Notes: generated from the sequence alone by a model not told the origin. A DNA stretch of 64,000 nt from Amycolatopsis mediterranei (GCF_026017845.1 NZ_CP100416.1:2407489-2471488); one strand, 5' to 3'. Counted from the stretch's first letter, positions 1-8,983 are shown. Translations and numbers: made by a program.

Positions 1-2
1 AG

Positions 3-26
3 GACACCGCCGAACTCAACATGTGA
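3..26 (+). CDS. Possible 3' end of a gene entering from the left edge
   Basis: Only seven sense codons and a TGA are inside the window, reading D-T-A-E-L-N-M-stop. The reason to suspect a real gene end is position: the stop codon sits directly against a strong plus-strand terminator hairpin starting at base 26. Nothing can be said about function. It could equally be chance open frame. Confidence 0.3.
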   Translation, partial: DTAELNM

Positions 27-70
27 AAGGCCCCGGTCGAGAACCCGAAAATGGTTCTCCCGGGGCCTTT
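26..70 (+). terminator. Intrinsic-type terminator hairpin
   Basis: An AAAGGCCCCGG arm pairs with CCGGGGCCTTT, and an inner GAGAACC pairs with GGTTCTC around a short A-rich loop. The run of T at the end and the position after a plus-strand stop codon suggest it ends the gene entering from the left. Confidence 0.65.
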
Positions 71-73
71 CCG

Positions 74-373
74 CATGCCCAAAACCCGACCCGACCCTCC
101 AGGCACGTCGGCCGCGGCCCCGGCCGGCACCGTGATGCCTCTCCAATCACGCGAGATGCCTCTCCGGTCACGCATGAAGCCTCCCGGATCACGGGTGATG
201 CCTCCCGCCGCTCGCCGCCGCTGTGAACAGGCGCGGAACTCACGTGATCACAACCGCAACTCGCGTGATTGAAGACGGAACTTGCGTGATCAGCGGGGCA
301 TCTCGCGTGATTGAAGGGGCATCACCTGTGATTGGAGAGGCATCAGGCGTGCCTGGAGGGTCGGGTGGGCATG
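74..373. repeat. Symmetrical structure of opposing 21-bp tandem repeats
   Basis: Six consecutive degenerate 21-bp units fill 235-360, typified by GCATCTCGCGTGATTGAAGG. Four units in the opposite orientation fill 135-218, the fourth being poor; they read ATGCCTCTCCAATCACGCGA and variants. The whole is bracketed by an imperfect terminal inverted repeat: CATGCCC plus CCGACCCTCCAGGCACG at 74-107 against its complement at 348-373, the left copy carrying about 8 extra bases. There is no coding signal inside. A second structure with related 21-bp units lies at 44574-44778. The function is unknown; two-helical-turn spacing would suit cooperative protein binding, but that is inference. Confidence 0.8.
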
Positions 374-375
374 AA

Positions 376-410
376 GAAGGGGGTCAGGAGCGGAGCTCCT
401 GACCCCCTTC
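376..410 (-). terminator. Terminator of the L,D-transpeptidase gene
   Basis: A near-perfect hairpin, AAGGGGGTCAGGAG paired with CTCCTGACCCCCTT around a very short loop, lies 15 bases past the minus-strand stop codon at 425. It probably ends transcription of the L,D-transpeptidase gene. Confidence 0.75.
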
Positions 411-424
411 GAAACGAGCTGGGG

Positions 425-1636
425 TTACTTGATGGCGGAGCCGGCTTGCCAGTCGGCCCAGGACTTGGACCAGTCGCCGTACAGGTCCCAGACCGGGAGC
501 TGCGGGCCGCCCGAATTGGTGACCTCCACGACGTCGCCCAGGCCCATGTTCTGGAAGAACCACTGGGCGTTCGCGTCGTTCAGGTTGATGCACCCGTGCG
601 ACACGTTGGAACTGCCCTGCTGGCCCACGCTGTTCGGGTTCTCGTGGACGAACTCACCGTCGTTGGAAATGCGCTCGGAGAACTTCTCGTTCGAGCGGTA
701 CGCCTTCGGATCCGGCGGGCAGACGCCGTACGTGCAGGAATCCATCGTGTAGTTCGCCTGCTTGTCCGAAATCACGTGCGCGCCCAGGTGTGTCGGCGTG
801 GCGTCCTTGCCCATCGAAATCGGCATCGACTTCACCATCTCGCCGTTGTGGAAGATCTGCATCTGCTCGCTGTTCCCGTCCGCCTTCGCGATCCAGGAAT
901 CGTGCACCTTGTACGTCTCCGTACGATCCTCCGCGCCGAACACCCCGCCGCCGAAATCGACGCCGTAGATCTTCGCCGTCACCTTCAGCGTCGTGCCGGC
1001 CTTCCAGTACTCCTTCGGCCGGTAGTGGACGTTCGAGTCGTCGATCCAGTACCAGCTGCCGTCCTGCTTCGGGGTCGACTCCACCGTCAACGCCTTCTCG
1101 ACCGCCGCCTTGTCCTTGACGGCGACCTTGCCGAAGCTGAACACGATCGGCTGGCCGACGCCGACCCCCGTGCTCGCCACCGCGGCCGGCGCCGGGATCA
1201 GGTTGGCGTTCGCCTGCTTCTTCGGCGACAGCGTCGTGATCTGGTTGTCCTGCTCGACCGGCTTCCCGTTGGCGCCCTGGGCGTGCGCGACGATCTTGTA
1301 CGTCGTGCCGTAGCCGAGGGGCTCGCTGGACGTCCAGCTCGACCCGTCGGCCGCCAGCTTCCCGGCGACCGTCTTCCCCTTGGCCGTGTTCGTCACCGCC
1401 ACGTCGAGGAGCTTCCCGTTGGCCGCTTTGACGACGATCGGCGTCGCCGGGTTCACCGCCGTGCCGCCCGCCGGCTCGAACGTCACCGCGACCGGGGTTT
1501 CGGACGGCGAGGCGGACCCCGCCGCCGGCGTCCCACCGGCGGGCGAACCGCCGTCGTCACCGGACGAGCAGGCGGAAAGCAGCAGTGCTCCGGCAAGGAT
1601 TCCGGCCACCGAAAGTAAAATCTTCTTGGGGAGCAT
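425..1636 (-). CDS. L,D-transpeptidase lipoprotein (YkuD domain)
   Basis: Predicted to form 3-3 cross-links in peptidoglycan on the outer face of the membrane, as LdtMt2-type enzymes do. The 403-residue protein begins with a lipoprotein signal; lipobox L-S-A-C puts the lipidated cysteine at residue 23. Immunoglobulin-like domains fill the middle (roughly 50-240), followed by the YkuD catalytic domain with the signature SHGCINLNDANAQ, where Cys349 is the expected nucleophile and His347 its neighbour. The ATG at 1636 is chosen because AAGAGA lies just upstream and the signal peptide then starts naturally; an upstream in-frame ATG at 1681 would add 15 charged residues. A terminator follows. The family assignment is firm; the exact paralogue is not determined. 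Confidence 0.9.
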   Translation of the reverse strand: MLPKKILLSVAGILAGALLLSACSSGDDGGSPAGGTPAAGSASPSETPVAVTFEPAGGTAVNPATPIVVKAANGKLLDVAVTNTAKGKTVAGKLAADGSSWTSSEPLGYGTTYKIVAHAQGANGKPVEQDNQITTLSPKKQANANLIPAPAAVASTGVGVGQPIVFSFGKVAVKDKAAVEKALTVESTPKQDGSWYWIDDSNVHYRPKEYWKAGTTLKVTAKIYGVDFGGGVFGAEDRTETYKVHDSWIAKADGNSEQMQIFHNGEMVKSMPISMGKDATPTHLGAHVISDKQANYTMDSCTYGVCPPDPKAYRSNEKFSERISNDGEFVHENPNSVGQQGSSNVSHGCINLNDANAQWFFQNMGLGDVVEVTNSGGPQLPVWDLYGDWSKSWADWQAGSAIK

Positions 1637-1739
1637 ATTATCTCTTTTTGGGAATCGGGATCGGCGGGCATTCGTCATCAAAACTACGCGATAGCGATGA
1701 CGTTCTTGCCGGCGGATCGGTGCATCGGCGTGACGTGGA

Positions 1740-2609
1740 TCACGTGATGACGAGTCCGGGTGCGCCGTACAGCCCCGGCCCGGTCACCGACAGTGCGCCG
1801 AGGTATTCGCGCGCCGCCCAGTACGCCTCTTCCGCCAGTGTTTCCGTGTGCCCGAAATCCAAGGGGTTCACACGTACCGGCGCGGGGCCGGGCAGGTAGA
1901 GCACCGGCACCTGCGCGGCCGCCACCGGTGCCTCCAGCACGGCCTGGTTCCGCATGCTGATCATCGCGGTGAACATCATCACCTCGGCGAACGTCCGCGG
2001 CGCGCCCGGCAGCTTCCCGGGGAACGCGCAGTCGAGGACCACCAGGGACTTCGCCCCCATGCCGAGGGCTTGGCGCATCGGCACGTTCGCGACGAGCCCG
2101 CCGTCGTACAGCAGCTGCCCGTCGTGCTCCACCGGCGGGAAGATGCCGGGGATCGCGCAGCTCGCCAGCAGCGGCTCGAGCAGGCGCCCGGAGCGGATCA
2201 GCAACGGCTCGGCCGTGTCGACCTGCGTGGTGACGACGCCCAGCGGAAGCGCCAGGTCCTCGAAGCGCGTCTCGGAGCCGAGGTGGTCGGCGATGATCCC
2301 GGCCAGCCCGGTGTTGGGGAACAGGTGCGTCTTGCTCTGCGTCAGCGTCCGGACGCGGCTGAGCACGCCGCCGGGGAACGCCTCGGCTCGCGTCATGTGC
2401 GCCCAGATGTCGTGCAGCCGGGCGAGCGCGTCTTCGCCGGAGTGGGCCAGCACCGCCGCGTTGAGCGAACCGACGGACGTGCCGGTCACGACGTCCGCCG
2501 TGAGCCCGGCTTCGGTCAGGGCGCGCAGCATGCCGACCTGCATGGCGCCGAGGCTGCCGCCCCCGCCGAGGACGAAGCCGATCGGCCGGGGAAGATCCGC
2601 GAGACTCAT
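1740..2609 (-). CDS. Patatin-like phospholipase family protein
   Basis: A 289-residue predicted lipid acyl hydrolase of the RssA/patatin family. It has the glycine-rich oxyanion loop GGGGSLGAMQ near the N-terminus (about residue 12), the serine elbow GTSVG (Ser about 42) and the catalytic-dyad aspartate in DGGLVANVP (about residue 165). No signal peptide is evident, so it is probably cytoplasmic or membrane associated. The start is set at the ATG that begins MSLADLPRP; the open frame continues upstream but only overlaps the DedA gene. It lies 17 bases after the DedA gene on the same strand, so the two may be co-transcribed. The substrate is unknown. Confidence 0.85.
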   Translation of the reverse strand: MSLADLPRPIGFVLGGGGSLGAMQVGMLRALTEAGLTADVVTGTSVGSLNAAVLAHSGEDALARLHDIWAHMTRAEAFPGGVLSRVRTLTQSKTHLFPNTGLAGIIADHLGSETRFEDLALPLGVVTTQVDTAEPLLIRSGRLLEPLLASCAIPGIFPPVEHDGQLLYDGGLVANVPMRQALGMGAKSLVVLDCAFPGKLPGAPRTFAEVMMFTAMISMRNQAVLEAPVAAAQVPVLYLPGPAPVRVNPLDFGHTETLAEEAYWAAREYLGALSVTGPGLYGAPGLVIT

Positions 2610-2626
2610 GCCGCCGAATGTAGTAC

Positions 2627-3274
2627 TCAGGGCACGCGTTCGGGCTCCCGCTCGGGTGTGGCCGGTGTCTTGCGCTTCTTCAGCCGCACCAGGAAGAACA
2701 CCGCGACCGCGACGAGCACGCCGACCACGATGAGACCGCCGGTGTTCAAGGCGCCTTCGATGCGCTTGGCGGCTTCGCCCAGCGCCGCGCCGATGCTGAT
2801 GTGGACCAGCGACCAGCAGAACGCACCCGCCGCCGCGGCCGGCAGGAACTTGCGGAACGCCAGCCCGGACGTCCCGGCCGCGGCCGGGGTCAACGTCCGG
2901 ATCACCGGCAGGAACCGGGCGAAGAACACCGCCCAGACACCCCGGCGTTCGAGGACGGCGGTGGCCTTGTCCCAGGCCTCCAGGCCGTACTTGCGGATCA
3001 GCTTCGTCTCGCGCAGGCGCGGCCCGAAGCGGCGGCCGATGCCGTAGCCGAGTGCGTCGCCCGCCGTTGCGCAGAGGGGGACGACCAGCCACAGGACCAG
3101 GAATCGCGGGACGGTGTTCGCCGTCGTCGCGGCGACGAGCAGCCCGGATTCGCCGGGGGCCAGGAAGCCCAGCCCGATCGTGCACTCGGCGAACACCAGG
3201 CCGCCGGTCGCGGCGACGAGCCCCGGTTCCGGCAGTCCTTGCAACCAGCTGAGGAGGTCCGAAACCAGGGCCAT
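2627..3274 (-). CDS. DedA family membrane protein
   Basis: A 215-residue integral membrane protein of the DedA/SNARE-associated family, whose members act in lipid-carrier or phospholipid flipping and in membrane homeostasis. Seen here are the family pattern FLAPGESGLL near residue 37, the central G-[YD]-x-[IL]-G-R-x-F-G segment (GYGIGRRFG), and the R-F-[LI]-P-x-x-R motif (RFLPVIRTLTPAAAG) around 120-135. Several hydrophobic segments and a basic C-terminal tail complete the protein. The ATG at 3274 starts close to the end of the lipA transcript. The family is secure; the substrate is not known. Confidence 0.85.
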   Translation of the reverse strand: MALVSDLLSWLQGLPEPGLVAATGGLVFAECTIGLGFLAPGESGLLVAATTANTVPRFLVLWLVVPLCATAGDALGYGIGRRFGPRLRETKLIRKYGLEAWDKATAVLERRGVWAVFFARFLPVIRTLTPAAAGTSGLAFRKFLPAAAAGAFCWSLVHISIGAALGEAAKRIEGALNTGGLIVVGVLVAVAVFFLVRLKKRKTPATPEREPERVP

Positions 3275-3318
3275 GCCGCCACTTTACCGATCCTTTAAGG
3301 ATGGTGGGGTGGCGTGCG

Positions 3319-4320
3319 TCACCTGGCCAGGAGTGACGCGGCTTCCTGAGCTGCGGGACCTTCGGCCGCCAGGTGCTGCAGGTTCTCGGGCAGGACCTCG
3401 CCCCGGTGGGCCTTGGTCTGCGCGTAGAGCCGTCCCGCGCGGTACGACGAACGCACCAGCGGCCCGGCCATCACCCCGGCGAAGCCCATCGCTTCGGCAG
3501 CCTTCGAGTGCTCGACGAACTCCTCCGGCTTCACCCACCGGTCCACCGGGTGGTGCCGGGCAGAAGGACGCAGGTACTGCGTGATCGTCAAGATCTCACA
3601 CCCCGCATCCACCAGATCCCGCATCGCCGGAGCCACCTCATCGGGCGTCTCCCCCATCCCCAGGATCAGGTTGGACTTCGTCACCAAACCGGCCTCACGC
3701 GCCGCCGTGATGACCTCCAACGACCGCGCATAACGGAAACCAGGACGGATCCGCTTGAAGATCCGCGGCACCGTCTCCACGTTGTGCGCCAACACCTCCG
3801 GCCGCGACCCGAACACCTCAGCCAACTGGGCAGGCTCAGCGTTGAAGTCCGGAATCAACAGCTCCACACCCGTACCCGGGTTCAGAGCGTGAATCTGGCG
3901 CACGGTCTCCGCATACAGCCACGCACCACCATCAGGCAGATCGTCCCGCGCGACACCGGTGACCGTCGAGTACCGCAAGCCCATCGCCTGCACCGACTCC
4001 GCGACCTTCCGCGGCTCAGTCCGATCCAGCTCAGCGGGCTTCCCGGTGTCGATCTGACAGAAATCACAACGACGGGTGCACTGGTCGCCGCCAATGAGGA
4101 ACGTGGCCTCCCGGTCTTCCCAGCATTCATAGATGTTGGGACAACCGGCCTCTTCACACACCGTGTGCAGACCCTCGCGACGCACGAGACCCTTGAGCTC
4201 GGTGAACTCCGGCCCCATCCGCACCCGCGTCTTGATCCACGACGGCTTCTTCTCGATCGGCGTCTCACTGTTGCGAACCTCGAGACGCAACAGCTTCCGG
4301 CCTTCAGGCGCAGCACTCAC
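3319..4320 (-). CDS. lipA: Lipoyl synthase
   Basis: Radical-SAM enzyme that inserts two sulfurs into octanoyl-lysine on carrier domains to make lipoyl groups, finishing the pathway begun by LipB (encoded at 7.6-8.4 kb). The auxiliary cluster motif [12 protein letters not shown] supplies Cys55, Cys60 and Cys66; the SAM cluster motif CTRRCDFC supplies Cys81, Cys85 and Cys88; and the conserved C-terminal RSSYRAG provides the serine ligand. The length (333 residues) is typical. Starts at GTG. Client proteins in the same window are the two lipoyl domains of SucB at 10.1-11.9 kb. Confidence 0.97.
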   Translation of the reverse strand: MSAAPEGRKLLRLEVRNSETPIEKKPSWIKTRVRMGPEFTELKGLVRREGLHTVCEEAGCPNIYECWEDREATFLIGGDQCTRRCDFCQIDTGKPAELDRTEPRKVAESVQAMGLRYSTVTGVARDDLPDGGAWLYAETVRQIHALNPGTGVELLIPDFNAEPAQLAEVFGSRPEVLAHNVETVPRIFKRIRPGFRYARSLEVITAAREAGLVTKSNLILGMGETPDEVAPAMRDLVDAGCEILTITQYLRPSARHHPVDRWVKPEEFVEHSKAAEAMGFAGVMAGPLVRSSYRAGRLYAQTKAHRGEVLPENLQHLAAEGPAAQEAASLLAR

Positions 4321-4345
4321 GATCTCAACCGTACGCCCGTCCGGG

Positions 4346-5296
4346 CTACGCGGGATCCGGGGTGACGCCGGTCAGCTTCGCGGTGACGTCCCACAACGCA
4401 GCTCCCAGCGACTCGCTCCGCGCGGCCGGCAGCGGGCGCACCTTGACCGGGTGGCCGCGGACGCCGCCGAGGCTGCCCGGGGCGATGTAGTCGCCGCCCT
4501 CGACGCCGTCCGCCGTGGCCGCGTACAGCTGCGGCAGCGCGCCCTGGCGGACGTTCTGCGCGAAGAGCGCTTCGCCGATCCGGTGGCCGCCGGCGATGAT
4601 CGAGCGGACGACCGGATTGGTGTACGAGCGCGCCATCCCGCTGCCGAGGCCGGTGGCGGTGTAGCCGGGGTGGGCGGCGACGCTGAGGACGTCGTCGCCT
4701 GCCGCGCGCAGCCGCCGGTCGAGTTCCAGGGCGAACACCTGGTTGGCGAGCTTCGACTGCCCGTACGCGGTGGCCGGGTTGTAGCGGCGGTGCTCGGCGT
4801 TGGGGTCTTCGAGGTCGATCCGGGCGCCGACGGCGGCCAGGCTCGACAGCGCGACGACGCGGGCGTGCCGTCCGCCGCGCAAGGCGGGCAGCAGCAGCCA
4901 GGTGAGCGCCGCGTGCCCGAGGTGGTTGGTGCCGAACTGCAGCTCGAAGCCGTCGGCGGTGCGGCCGCGGGCGGTCGCCATCACGCCGGCGTTGTTGATC
5001 AGCACGTCCAGCGCGTCACCGGTGCGTTCCCGCACCGACGCGGCGGCCGCGCGCACCGAGGCGAGCTCGCTCAGGTCCAACGGGATGAGCTCGGGTTCGG
5101 TGCCCGCGGCGGCCGCTTTCACGGTCTCGAGTGCTTTCGCGCCGCGCTCGGCGGAGCGGCAGGCGAGGAGCACGCGGGCCCCCTTGCCCGCGAGCACCTC
5201 GGCGGTGCGCAGCCCCAGACCGGAGTTCGCCCCGGTGACCAGGACGGTCCGGCCGCTCTGGTCGGCGATGTCGGCTTCGCTCCAGCGCTGAGTCAT
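4346..5296 (-). CDS. Short-chain dehydrogenase/reductase
   Basis: A 316-residue SDR-family NAD(P)-dependent oxidoreductase resembling the retinol/WW-domain oxidoreductase type. The cofactor motif TGANSGLG lies near residue 20, NNAG near 96, and the catalytic YxxxK as YGQSK near 173. It ends 25 bases before lipA on the same strand. The regulator-like gene at 5315-5836 ends 18 bases upstream of its start, so those two probably share a transcript. The substrate cannot be predicted from sequence. Confidence 0.85.
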   Translation of the reverse strand: MTQRWSEADIADQSGRTVLVTGANSGLGLRTAEVLAGKGARVLLACRSAERGAKALETVKAAAAGTEPELIPLDLSELASVRAAAASVRERTGDALDVLINNAGVMATARGRTADGFELQFGTNHLGHAALTWLLLPALRGGRHARVVALSSLAAVGARIDLEDPNAEHRRYNPATAYGQSKLANQVFALELDRRLRAAGDDVLSVAAHPGYTATGLGSGMARSYTNPVVRSIIAGGHRIGEALFAQNVRQGALPQLYAATADGVEGGDYIAPGSLGGVRGHPVKVRPLPAARSESLGAALWDVTAKLTGVTPDPA

Positions 5297-5314
5297 GCGC
5301 TTACTTAACCGCGT

Positions 5315-5836
5315 TTACGCACTCGGCGCGAGCAGTCGCCGCAGGTGTCCGATCATCGGACGGCGGCGCACGGATTCCTCACGGCCCGCCCGCAGCAGCG
5401 CCTCGAGCGCGCGGCCCACCTTGACGATTTCGCCGGCCGGTTCGCGCGGGTCGGCCAGTCCGGCCGTGACGGCGAGCATCCGCAGCTCGCCTTCGTGCAT
5501 CCGGCGCAGCGACGCGTGCCGCTCGCAGGCGCCGTCGAGGACCGTGCGCAGGTCGGCGTGCTCGTCGACGGCGGCGCGCCAGGCGCGGGTGACGGCGTCG
5601 ACGTGGTCGCCGAGGCCGTCGGCGTCGTCCGGGTCGATGACCTCGGTGCGCAGGCGCCCGCTCAGCGTCCGCGTCCACTGGTACTGCAAGGCGGTGAGGA
5701 GGTTCTCCTCGGTGCCGAAGTGGTCCTCGGCACCGGGAACCTCGTCCAGCGGCAGCGGCGCGCCGGGGTTCCGGGCGGCCACGCGTACGGCGGCTTCGAG
5801 GATTTCCTGACGTCGGTAGAAGTCTGTCCAGCTCAT
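5315..5836 (-). CDS. TetR-like regulator, degenerate
   Basis: A 173-residue protein whose first 50 residues look like a worn TetR helix-turn-helix region: IL-E-A-A-V-R-V-A-A-R, then a turn, then F-G-T-E-E-N-L-L-T-A-L in place of the usual yhHF-x-s-K-e-x-L. The rest is helical and fits a TetR ligand domain. It sits just upstream of, and probably co-transcribed with, the SDR gene. It is divergent from a bona fide TetR gene at 5968, with a palindrome between them. The call rests on overall pattern, so other helical regulators remain possible. Confidence 0.55.
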   Translation of the reverse strand: MSWTDFYRRQEILEAAVRVAARNPGAPLPLDEVPGAEDHFGTEENLLTALQYQWTRTLSGRLRTEVIDPDDADGLGDHVDAVTRAWRAAVDEHADLRTVLDGACERHASLRRMHEGELRMLAVTAGLADPREPAGEIVKVGRALEALLRAGREESVRRRPMIGHLRRLLAPSA

Positions 5837-5913
5837 TGTGGGGTTCCCCTTCCGTGGCCCGGGTCATACCGCGGGTCTGCGGCATACTCCCGGTACGGAC
5901 CTGACGCGCCGAA

Positions 5914-5928
5914 CATACCATGAGTATG
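5914..5928. promoter_or_regulatory. Candidate TetR operator in a divergent promoter region
   Basis: CATAC-N5-GTATG is a perfect 5-bp-arm inverted repeat between two divergent regulator genes. Two further CATAC copies lie nearby (about 5872-5886). TetR repressors commonly bind such palindromes in the spacer to the neighbouring divergent gene. This is inference from position and symmetry only. Confidence 0.4.
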
Positions 5929-5967
5929 GAGAGCTGTTCCCGGCGTAAAGTTGTGAAGGTGGCGACA

Positions 5968-6579
5968 ATGAGGTCCAGACGACTCGACTACTCCGAGTCG
6001 ACGCGGTCCGCGCTGGTCGACAGCGCGGTCGAACTGTTCACCAAACGGGGTTACGCGGGAACCTCGCTCGACGAGATCGCCAAACGCGCCCGGGTGACCA
6101 AGGGCGCGCTGTACCACCACTTCAGCGGCAAGCAGGCGTTGTTCGAAGCCGCGTTCGACCAGGTCGAGAGCCTCGTCTACGACCGGCTCGACAAGATCAT
6201 GACCGGCGAGGGCACGCCGTGGGAACGGGCGCTCGGCGGGCTCAACGCGTTCATCCGCGCCTGCCTCGACCCCGCCTACCAGCGGATCGCCATCCACGAG
6301 GCGCCGGTCGTGATGGGCTGGGAACGCTGGCGCGAGGCCGAGGAGCGGTGCAGCTTCGGGCTGGTCCGCTCGGGCCTGCAGTCGCTGATCGACGCGGGCG
6401 AGGTCGAGCCGGTGCCGGTCGAGGTCACCGCGCGGCTGCTGTTCGGCGCGCTGTCGAGCGCGGCGACCGAAATCGCCAGTTCGCCCGACCCGAAGAAGGT
6501 CGGCGCCGAGATCGAAGACGTGATCGTCCGCATGCTGGTCCGGCTGAGGCGCACGGAGCCCGACGTCTCTATAGGCTGA
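5968..6579 (+). CDS. TetR/AcrR family transcriptional regulator
   Basis: A 203-residue one-component repressor-type regulator. The N-terminal DNA-binding domain (about 8-60) has the full TetR pattern, including GYAGTSLDEIAKRARVTKG and YHHFSGKQALFEA. The C-terminal half is the ligand/dimer domain. The ATG at 5968 is chosen because AAGGTGG lies six bases upstream; an earlier ATG at 5920 would place extra residues across the candidate operator. The oxidoreductase gene starts 4 bases after its stop, so the regulator probably controls that gene and itself. The ligand is unknown. Confidence 0.88.
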   Translation: MRSRRLDYSESTRSALVDSAVELFTKRGYAGTSLDEIAKRARVTKGALYHHFSGKQALFEAAFDQVESLVYDRLDKIMTGEGTPWERALGGLNAFIRACLDPAYQRIAIHEAPVVMGWERWREAEERCSFGLVRSGLQSLIDAGEVEPVPVEVTARLLFGALSSAATEIASSPDPKKVGAEIEDVIVRMLVRLRRTEPDVSIG

Positions 6580-6583
6580 CGTC

Positions 6584-7519
6584 GTGGACTTGAGGATCTT
6601 CACCGAGCCCCAGCAAGGGGCCAGCTACGACGACCTGCTGCGCGTCGCCAAGGCGACCGAAGCCGCCGGGTACGACGCCTTCTTCCGCAGCGACCACTAC
6701 CTGAAGATGGGCTCGGCCGACGGCCTGCCCGGCCCGACCGACGCGTGGATCACCCTCGCCGGCCTGGCCAGGGAGACCAGCCGGATCCGGCTCGGCACGC
6801 TCGTCACCGCGGCGACGTTCCGGCACCCGGGCCCGCTGGCCATCTCCGTGGCGCAGGTCGACCAGATGTCCGGGGGCCGCGTCGAATTCGGCTTCGGCGC
6901 CGGCTGGTACGACGCTGAGCACGCGGCATACGGCCTGACGCTGCCGCCGCTGAAGGAGCGCTTCGACCGCTACGCCGAGCAGCTCGAGATCATCACCGGG
7001 CTGTGGAAGACGCCGGCGGGCTCGACGTACTCGTTCGCGGGTGAGCACTACACGCTGTCGGCCTCGCCGGCGCTGCCGAAGCCGGCGCAGTCCCCGGCTC
7101 CGCCGGTGATCATCGGCGGTGGCGGCAAGAAGCGCACCCCGGCACTGGCGGCCCGGTTCGCCGACGAGTTCAACCTGCCGTTCACCGACGCGGAGACGGC
7201 GGCGGCCCAGTTCGCCCGCGTCGAGGCCGCGGCGGCGGAGATCGGCCGCGACCCGAAGGAGATCCTGCGGTCGGTCGCGCTGGTGATCGCGGTCGGCCGG
7301 TCCGACGCGGAGGTCGCCCAGCGGGCTTCGGTGATCGGGCGGGACGTCGACGAACTGCGGGCCAACGGCCTGGCCGGGTCGCCCGCGGAGGTCGTCGACC
7401 GGATCGGGCAGTGGCGGGAGAAGACCGGGGTCACGCGGGTTTATCTGCAGCTGCTGGATCTGTCGGACCTGGACCAGATCGACCTGGTTGCCGCCGAGGT
7501 GGCGCCGCAGCTGGACTGA
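6584..7519 (+). CDS. LLM-class F420/FMN-dependent oxidoreductase
   Basis: A 311-residue luciferase-like (TIM-barrel) oxidoreductase. The start MDLRIFTEP, the FFRSDHY segment, LGTLVTAATFRHPGPLA and GRVEFGFGAGWYDAEH follow the actinobacterial F420-dependent subgroup closely, so deazaflavin F420 is the likely cofactor, although FMN cannot be excluded. It starts at GTG only 4 bases after the TetR stop, so the two form an operon. The substrate is unknown; members of this group often reduce or oxidise small organic molecules and xenobiotics. Confidence 0.85.
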   Translation: MDLRIFTEPQQGASYDDLLRVAKATEAAGYDAFFRSDHYLKMGSADGLPGPTDAWITLAGLARETSRIRLGTLVTAATFRHPGPLAISVAQVDQMSGGRVEFGFGAGWYDAEHAAYGLTLPPLKERFDRYAEQLEIITGLWKTPAGSTYSFAGEHYTLSASPALPKPAQSPAPPVIIGGGGKKRTPALAARFADEFNLPFTDAETAAAQFARVEAAAAEIGRDPKEILRSVALVIAVGRSDAEVAQRASVIGRDVDELRANGLAGSPAEVVDRIGQWREKTGVTRVYLQLLDLSDLDQIDLVAAEVAPQLD

Positions 7520-7574
7520 CTGAGCAGCCCCCGATTTCCACGCTAGCGGAACGGTCCGACAGTTCCGGAGCCTG

Positions 7575-7620
7575 AAACCGTGAAGGCCACCTGTTGTCCA
7601 CAGGTGGCCTTCACGGTTTT
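7575..7620. terminator. Bidirectional terminator hairpin
   Basis: A 19-base stem, AAACCGTGAAGGCCACCTG with its exact complement, encloses a 7-base loop and ends in TTTT. It lies between the convergent oxidoreductase and lipB genes and touches the lipB stop codon, so it can serve both. Confidence 0.8.
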
Positions 7621-8363
7621 CAGTTCTGGAGGGCGAAAGTGACGCCGGGGGCCTGCGGGGCTTCGGCGCGGGGGAGCCAGCGGTCCTCGCTGACCGGGAG
7701 CTCGCCTTCGAGGGCAGCCAACACCGCGTCGCGGGCCAGGGGGAGGACGGCTTCCACCGTCACGTCCCGCTGGAGCTCGTACGACAGCGACGTCACGCCC
7801 GCGTCGCGGATGCCGCACGGGACGATCGAATCGAACGCCGCCAGGTCCGCGTTGCAGTTCAGCTCGAAGCCGTGCATCGTCACGCCGCGCTGGACGCGGA
7901 TGCCGATCGCCGCGATCTTGCGCTCGATGCCGCGGTCGTCGGCCGGGATCCACACGCCGCTGCGGCCCTCCACGCGGCCGCTCGCCACGCCGAGCTGGTC
8001 GCACACGTGGATCAGCGCCTCCTCCAGGCGCCGCACGTAGTGCACGACGTCGATCGGGTCGGCGAGCTTCACGATCGGGTAGCCGACCAGCTGGCCCGGG
8101 CCGTGCCAGGTGATCTTGCCGCCGCGGTCGACGTCGATCACCGGGGTGCCGTCCACCGGCCGGTCGGCCGGCTCGGTGCGCTTGCCCGCCGTGTACACCG
8201 ACGGGTGCTGCAGCAGGAACATCGTGTCCGGTGCGGTGCCGTCGGCGCGCTCGGTGAGCCGGCTGCGCTGGAGCTCCCAGGCTTCGGTGTAGTCGATCGT
8301 GCCGAGTTCCCGGACGTCGACGGGCTCGGTGCTGGCGCGGCAGGAAGTGCGGGAAGAACTCAC
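7620..8363 (-). CDS. lipB: Lipoyl(octanoyl) transferase
   Basis: Moves octanoate from acyl carrier protein to the lysine of lipoyl domains, the step before LipA. In the 247-residue protein the family motifs are visible: [16 protein letters not shown], the catalytic lysine in [19 protein letters not shown], and the catalytic cysteine in [13 protein letters not shown]. Its start codon overlaps the stop of the upstream PAP2 gene by 4 bases, as does PAP2 with the epimerase gene before it. The three genes 9855-7620 are therefore a translationally coupled operon. Confidence 0.96.
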   Translation of the reverse strand: MSSSRTSCRASTEPVDVRELGTIDYTEAWELQRSRLTERADGTAPDTMFLLQHPSVYTAGKRTEPADRPVDGTPVIDVDRGGKITWHGPGQLVGYPIVKLADPIDVVHYVRRLEEALIHVCDQLGVASGRVEGRSGVWIPADDRGIERKIAAIGIRVQRGVTMHGFELNCNADLAAFDSIVPCGIRDAGVTSLSYELQRDVTVEAVLPLARDAVLAALEGELPVSEDRWLPRAEAPQAPGVTFALQN

Positions 8364-8983
8364 CCGTCGAGGCTACGCCCGTCACCCGGGGGAAGCAGCC
8401 GCAAGGCGCACGCTGAGAGCAGCCCGACACCGGTCACCGCCAGCACTGCGCCGATCGTGTCCGTCACCCAGTGCACGCCGAGCACGACGCGGCAGGCGGC
8501 CGACAGCACCACCGCCACCGCGACGGCTGCCGCCACGCGCTTGACCAGCCGCGGCCACACCCACGCGCACAGCAGGAGCAGGACGAACCCGGTGCTCGCC
8601 ACCGACACCACGTGCCCGCTCGGATAACTCAGCTCCGGGTAGTCGCGCGGGCGTTCCCGCAGGAAGATCGGCTTGAACACCAAGCTGGTCAGCCGGCACA
8701 ACAGCAGCACGACGGCCAGCCGGACGCACAGGCCGAAGTGCTCGCGCCGCCGCAGCGCCAGGGCCAGCAGCGCGGCGCCGAGGACGTAGGGGAGCACCGG
8801 GCCGAGGACGTCGCTGCCCGCCTGCGCGACCCGCCCGAGCGGCTGCGCGTACACGCCGTGAAGCGCCTTCGAGACCGCGACGTCGAGGGCCAGCGGCTGC
8901 CGCGCCACGCTCAGCCCGAGCAGGACGAACGCGGCCGAGAACACCAGGCCCACGACCAGCCAGCGCTGCAGCCGGACACTCAT
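8360..8983 (-). CDS. PAP2-superfamily membrane phosphatase
   Basis: A 207-residue integral membrane protein with about six hydrophobic segments and the acid-phosphatase signature in order: K-x6-R-P as [14 protein letters not shown], and the third motif as [12 protein letters not shown], where Cys replaces the usual Ser/Arg-flanking residue but His and Asp are present. Family members dephosphorylate phosphatidic acid, phosphatidylglycerol phosphate or undecaprenyl pyrophosphate. It overlaps both neighbours by 4 bases. The exact substrate is unknown. Confidence 0.85.
   Translation of the reverse strand: MSVRLQRWLVVGLVFSAAFVLLGLSVARQPLALDVAVSKALHGVYAQPLGRVAQAGSDVLGPVLPYVLGAALLALALRRREHFGLCVRLAVVLLLCRLTSLVFKPIFLRERPRDYPELSYPSGHVVSVASTGFVLLLLCAWVWPRLVKRVAAAVAVAVVLSAACRVVLGVHWVTDTIGAVLAVTGVGLLSACALRLLPPGDGRSLDG

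Noticed and set aside
135-360. CRISPR array
   Set aside because: Units are adjacent 21-mers with no unique spacers and are diverged; no cas gene is near.
74-373. Insertion sequence or MITE because of terminal inverted repeats
   Set aside because: No transposase and no target-site duplication could be seen; the inner tandem organisation is not typical of a MITE.
332-1618. 428-codon plus-strand frame opposite the L,D-transpeptidase
   Set aside because: The minus strand has signal peptide, lipobox and YkuD motif; the plus-strand translation is anonymous Arg/Val/Leu.
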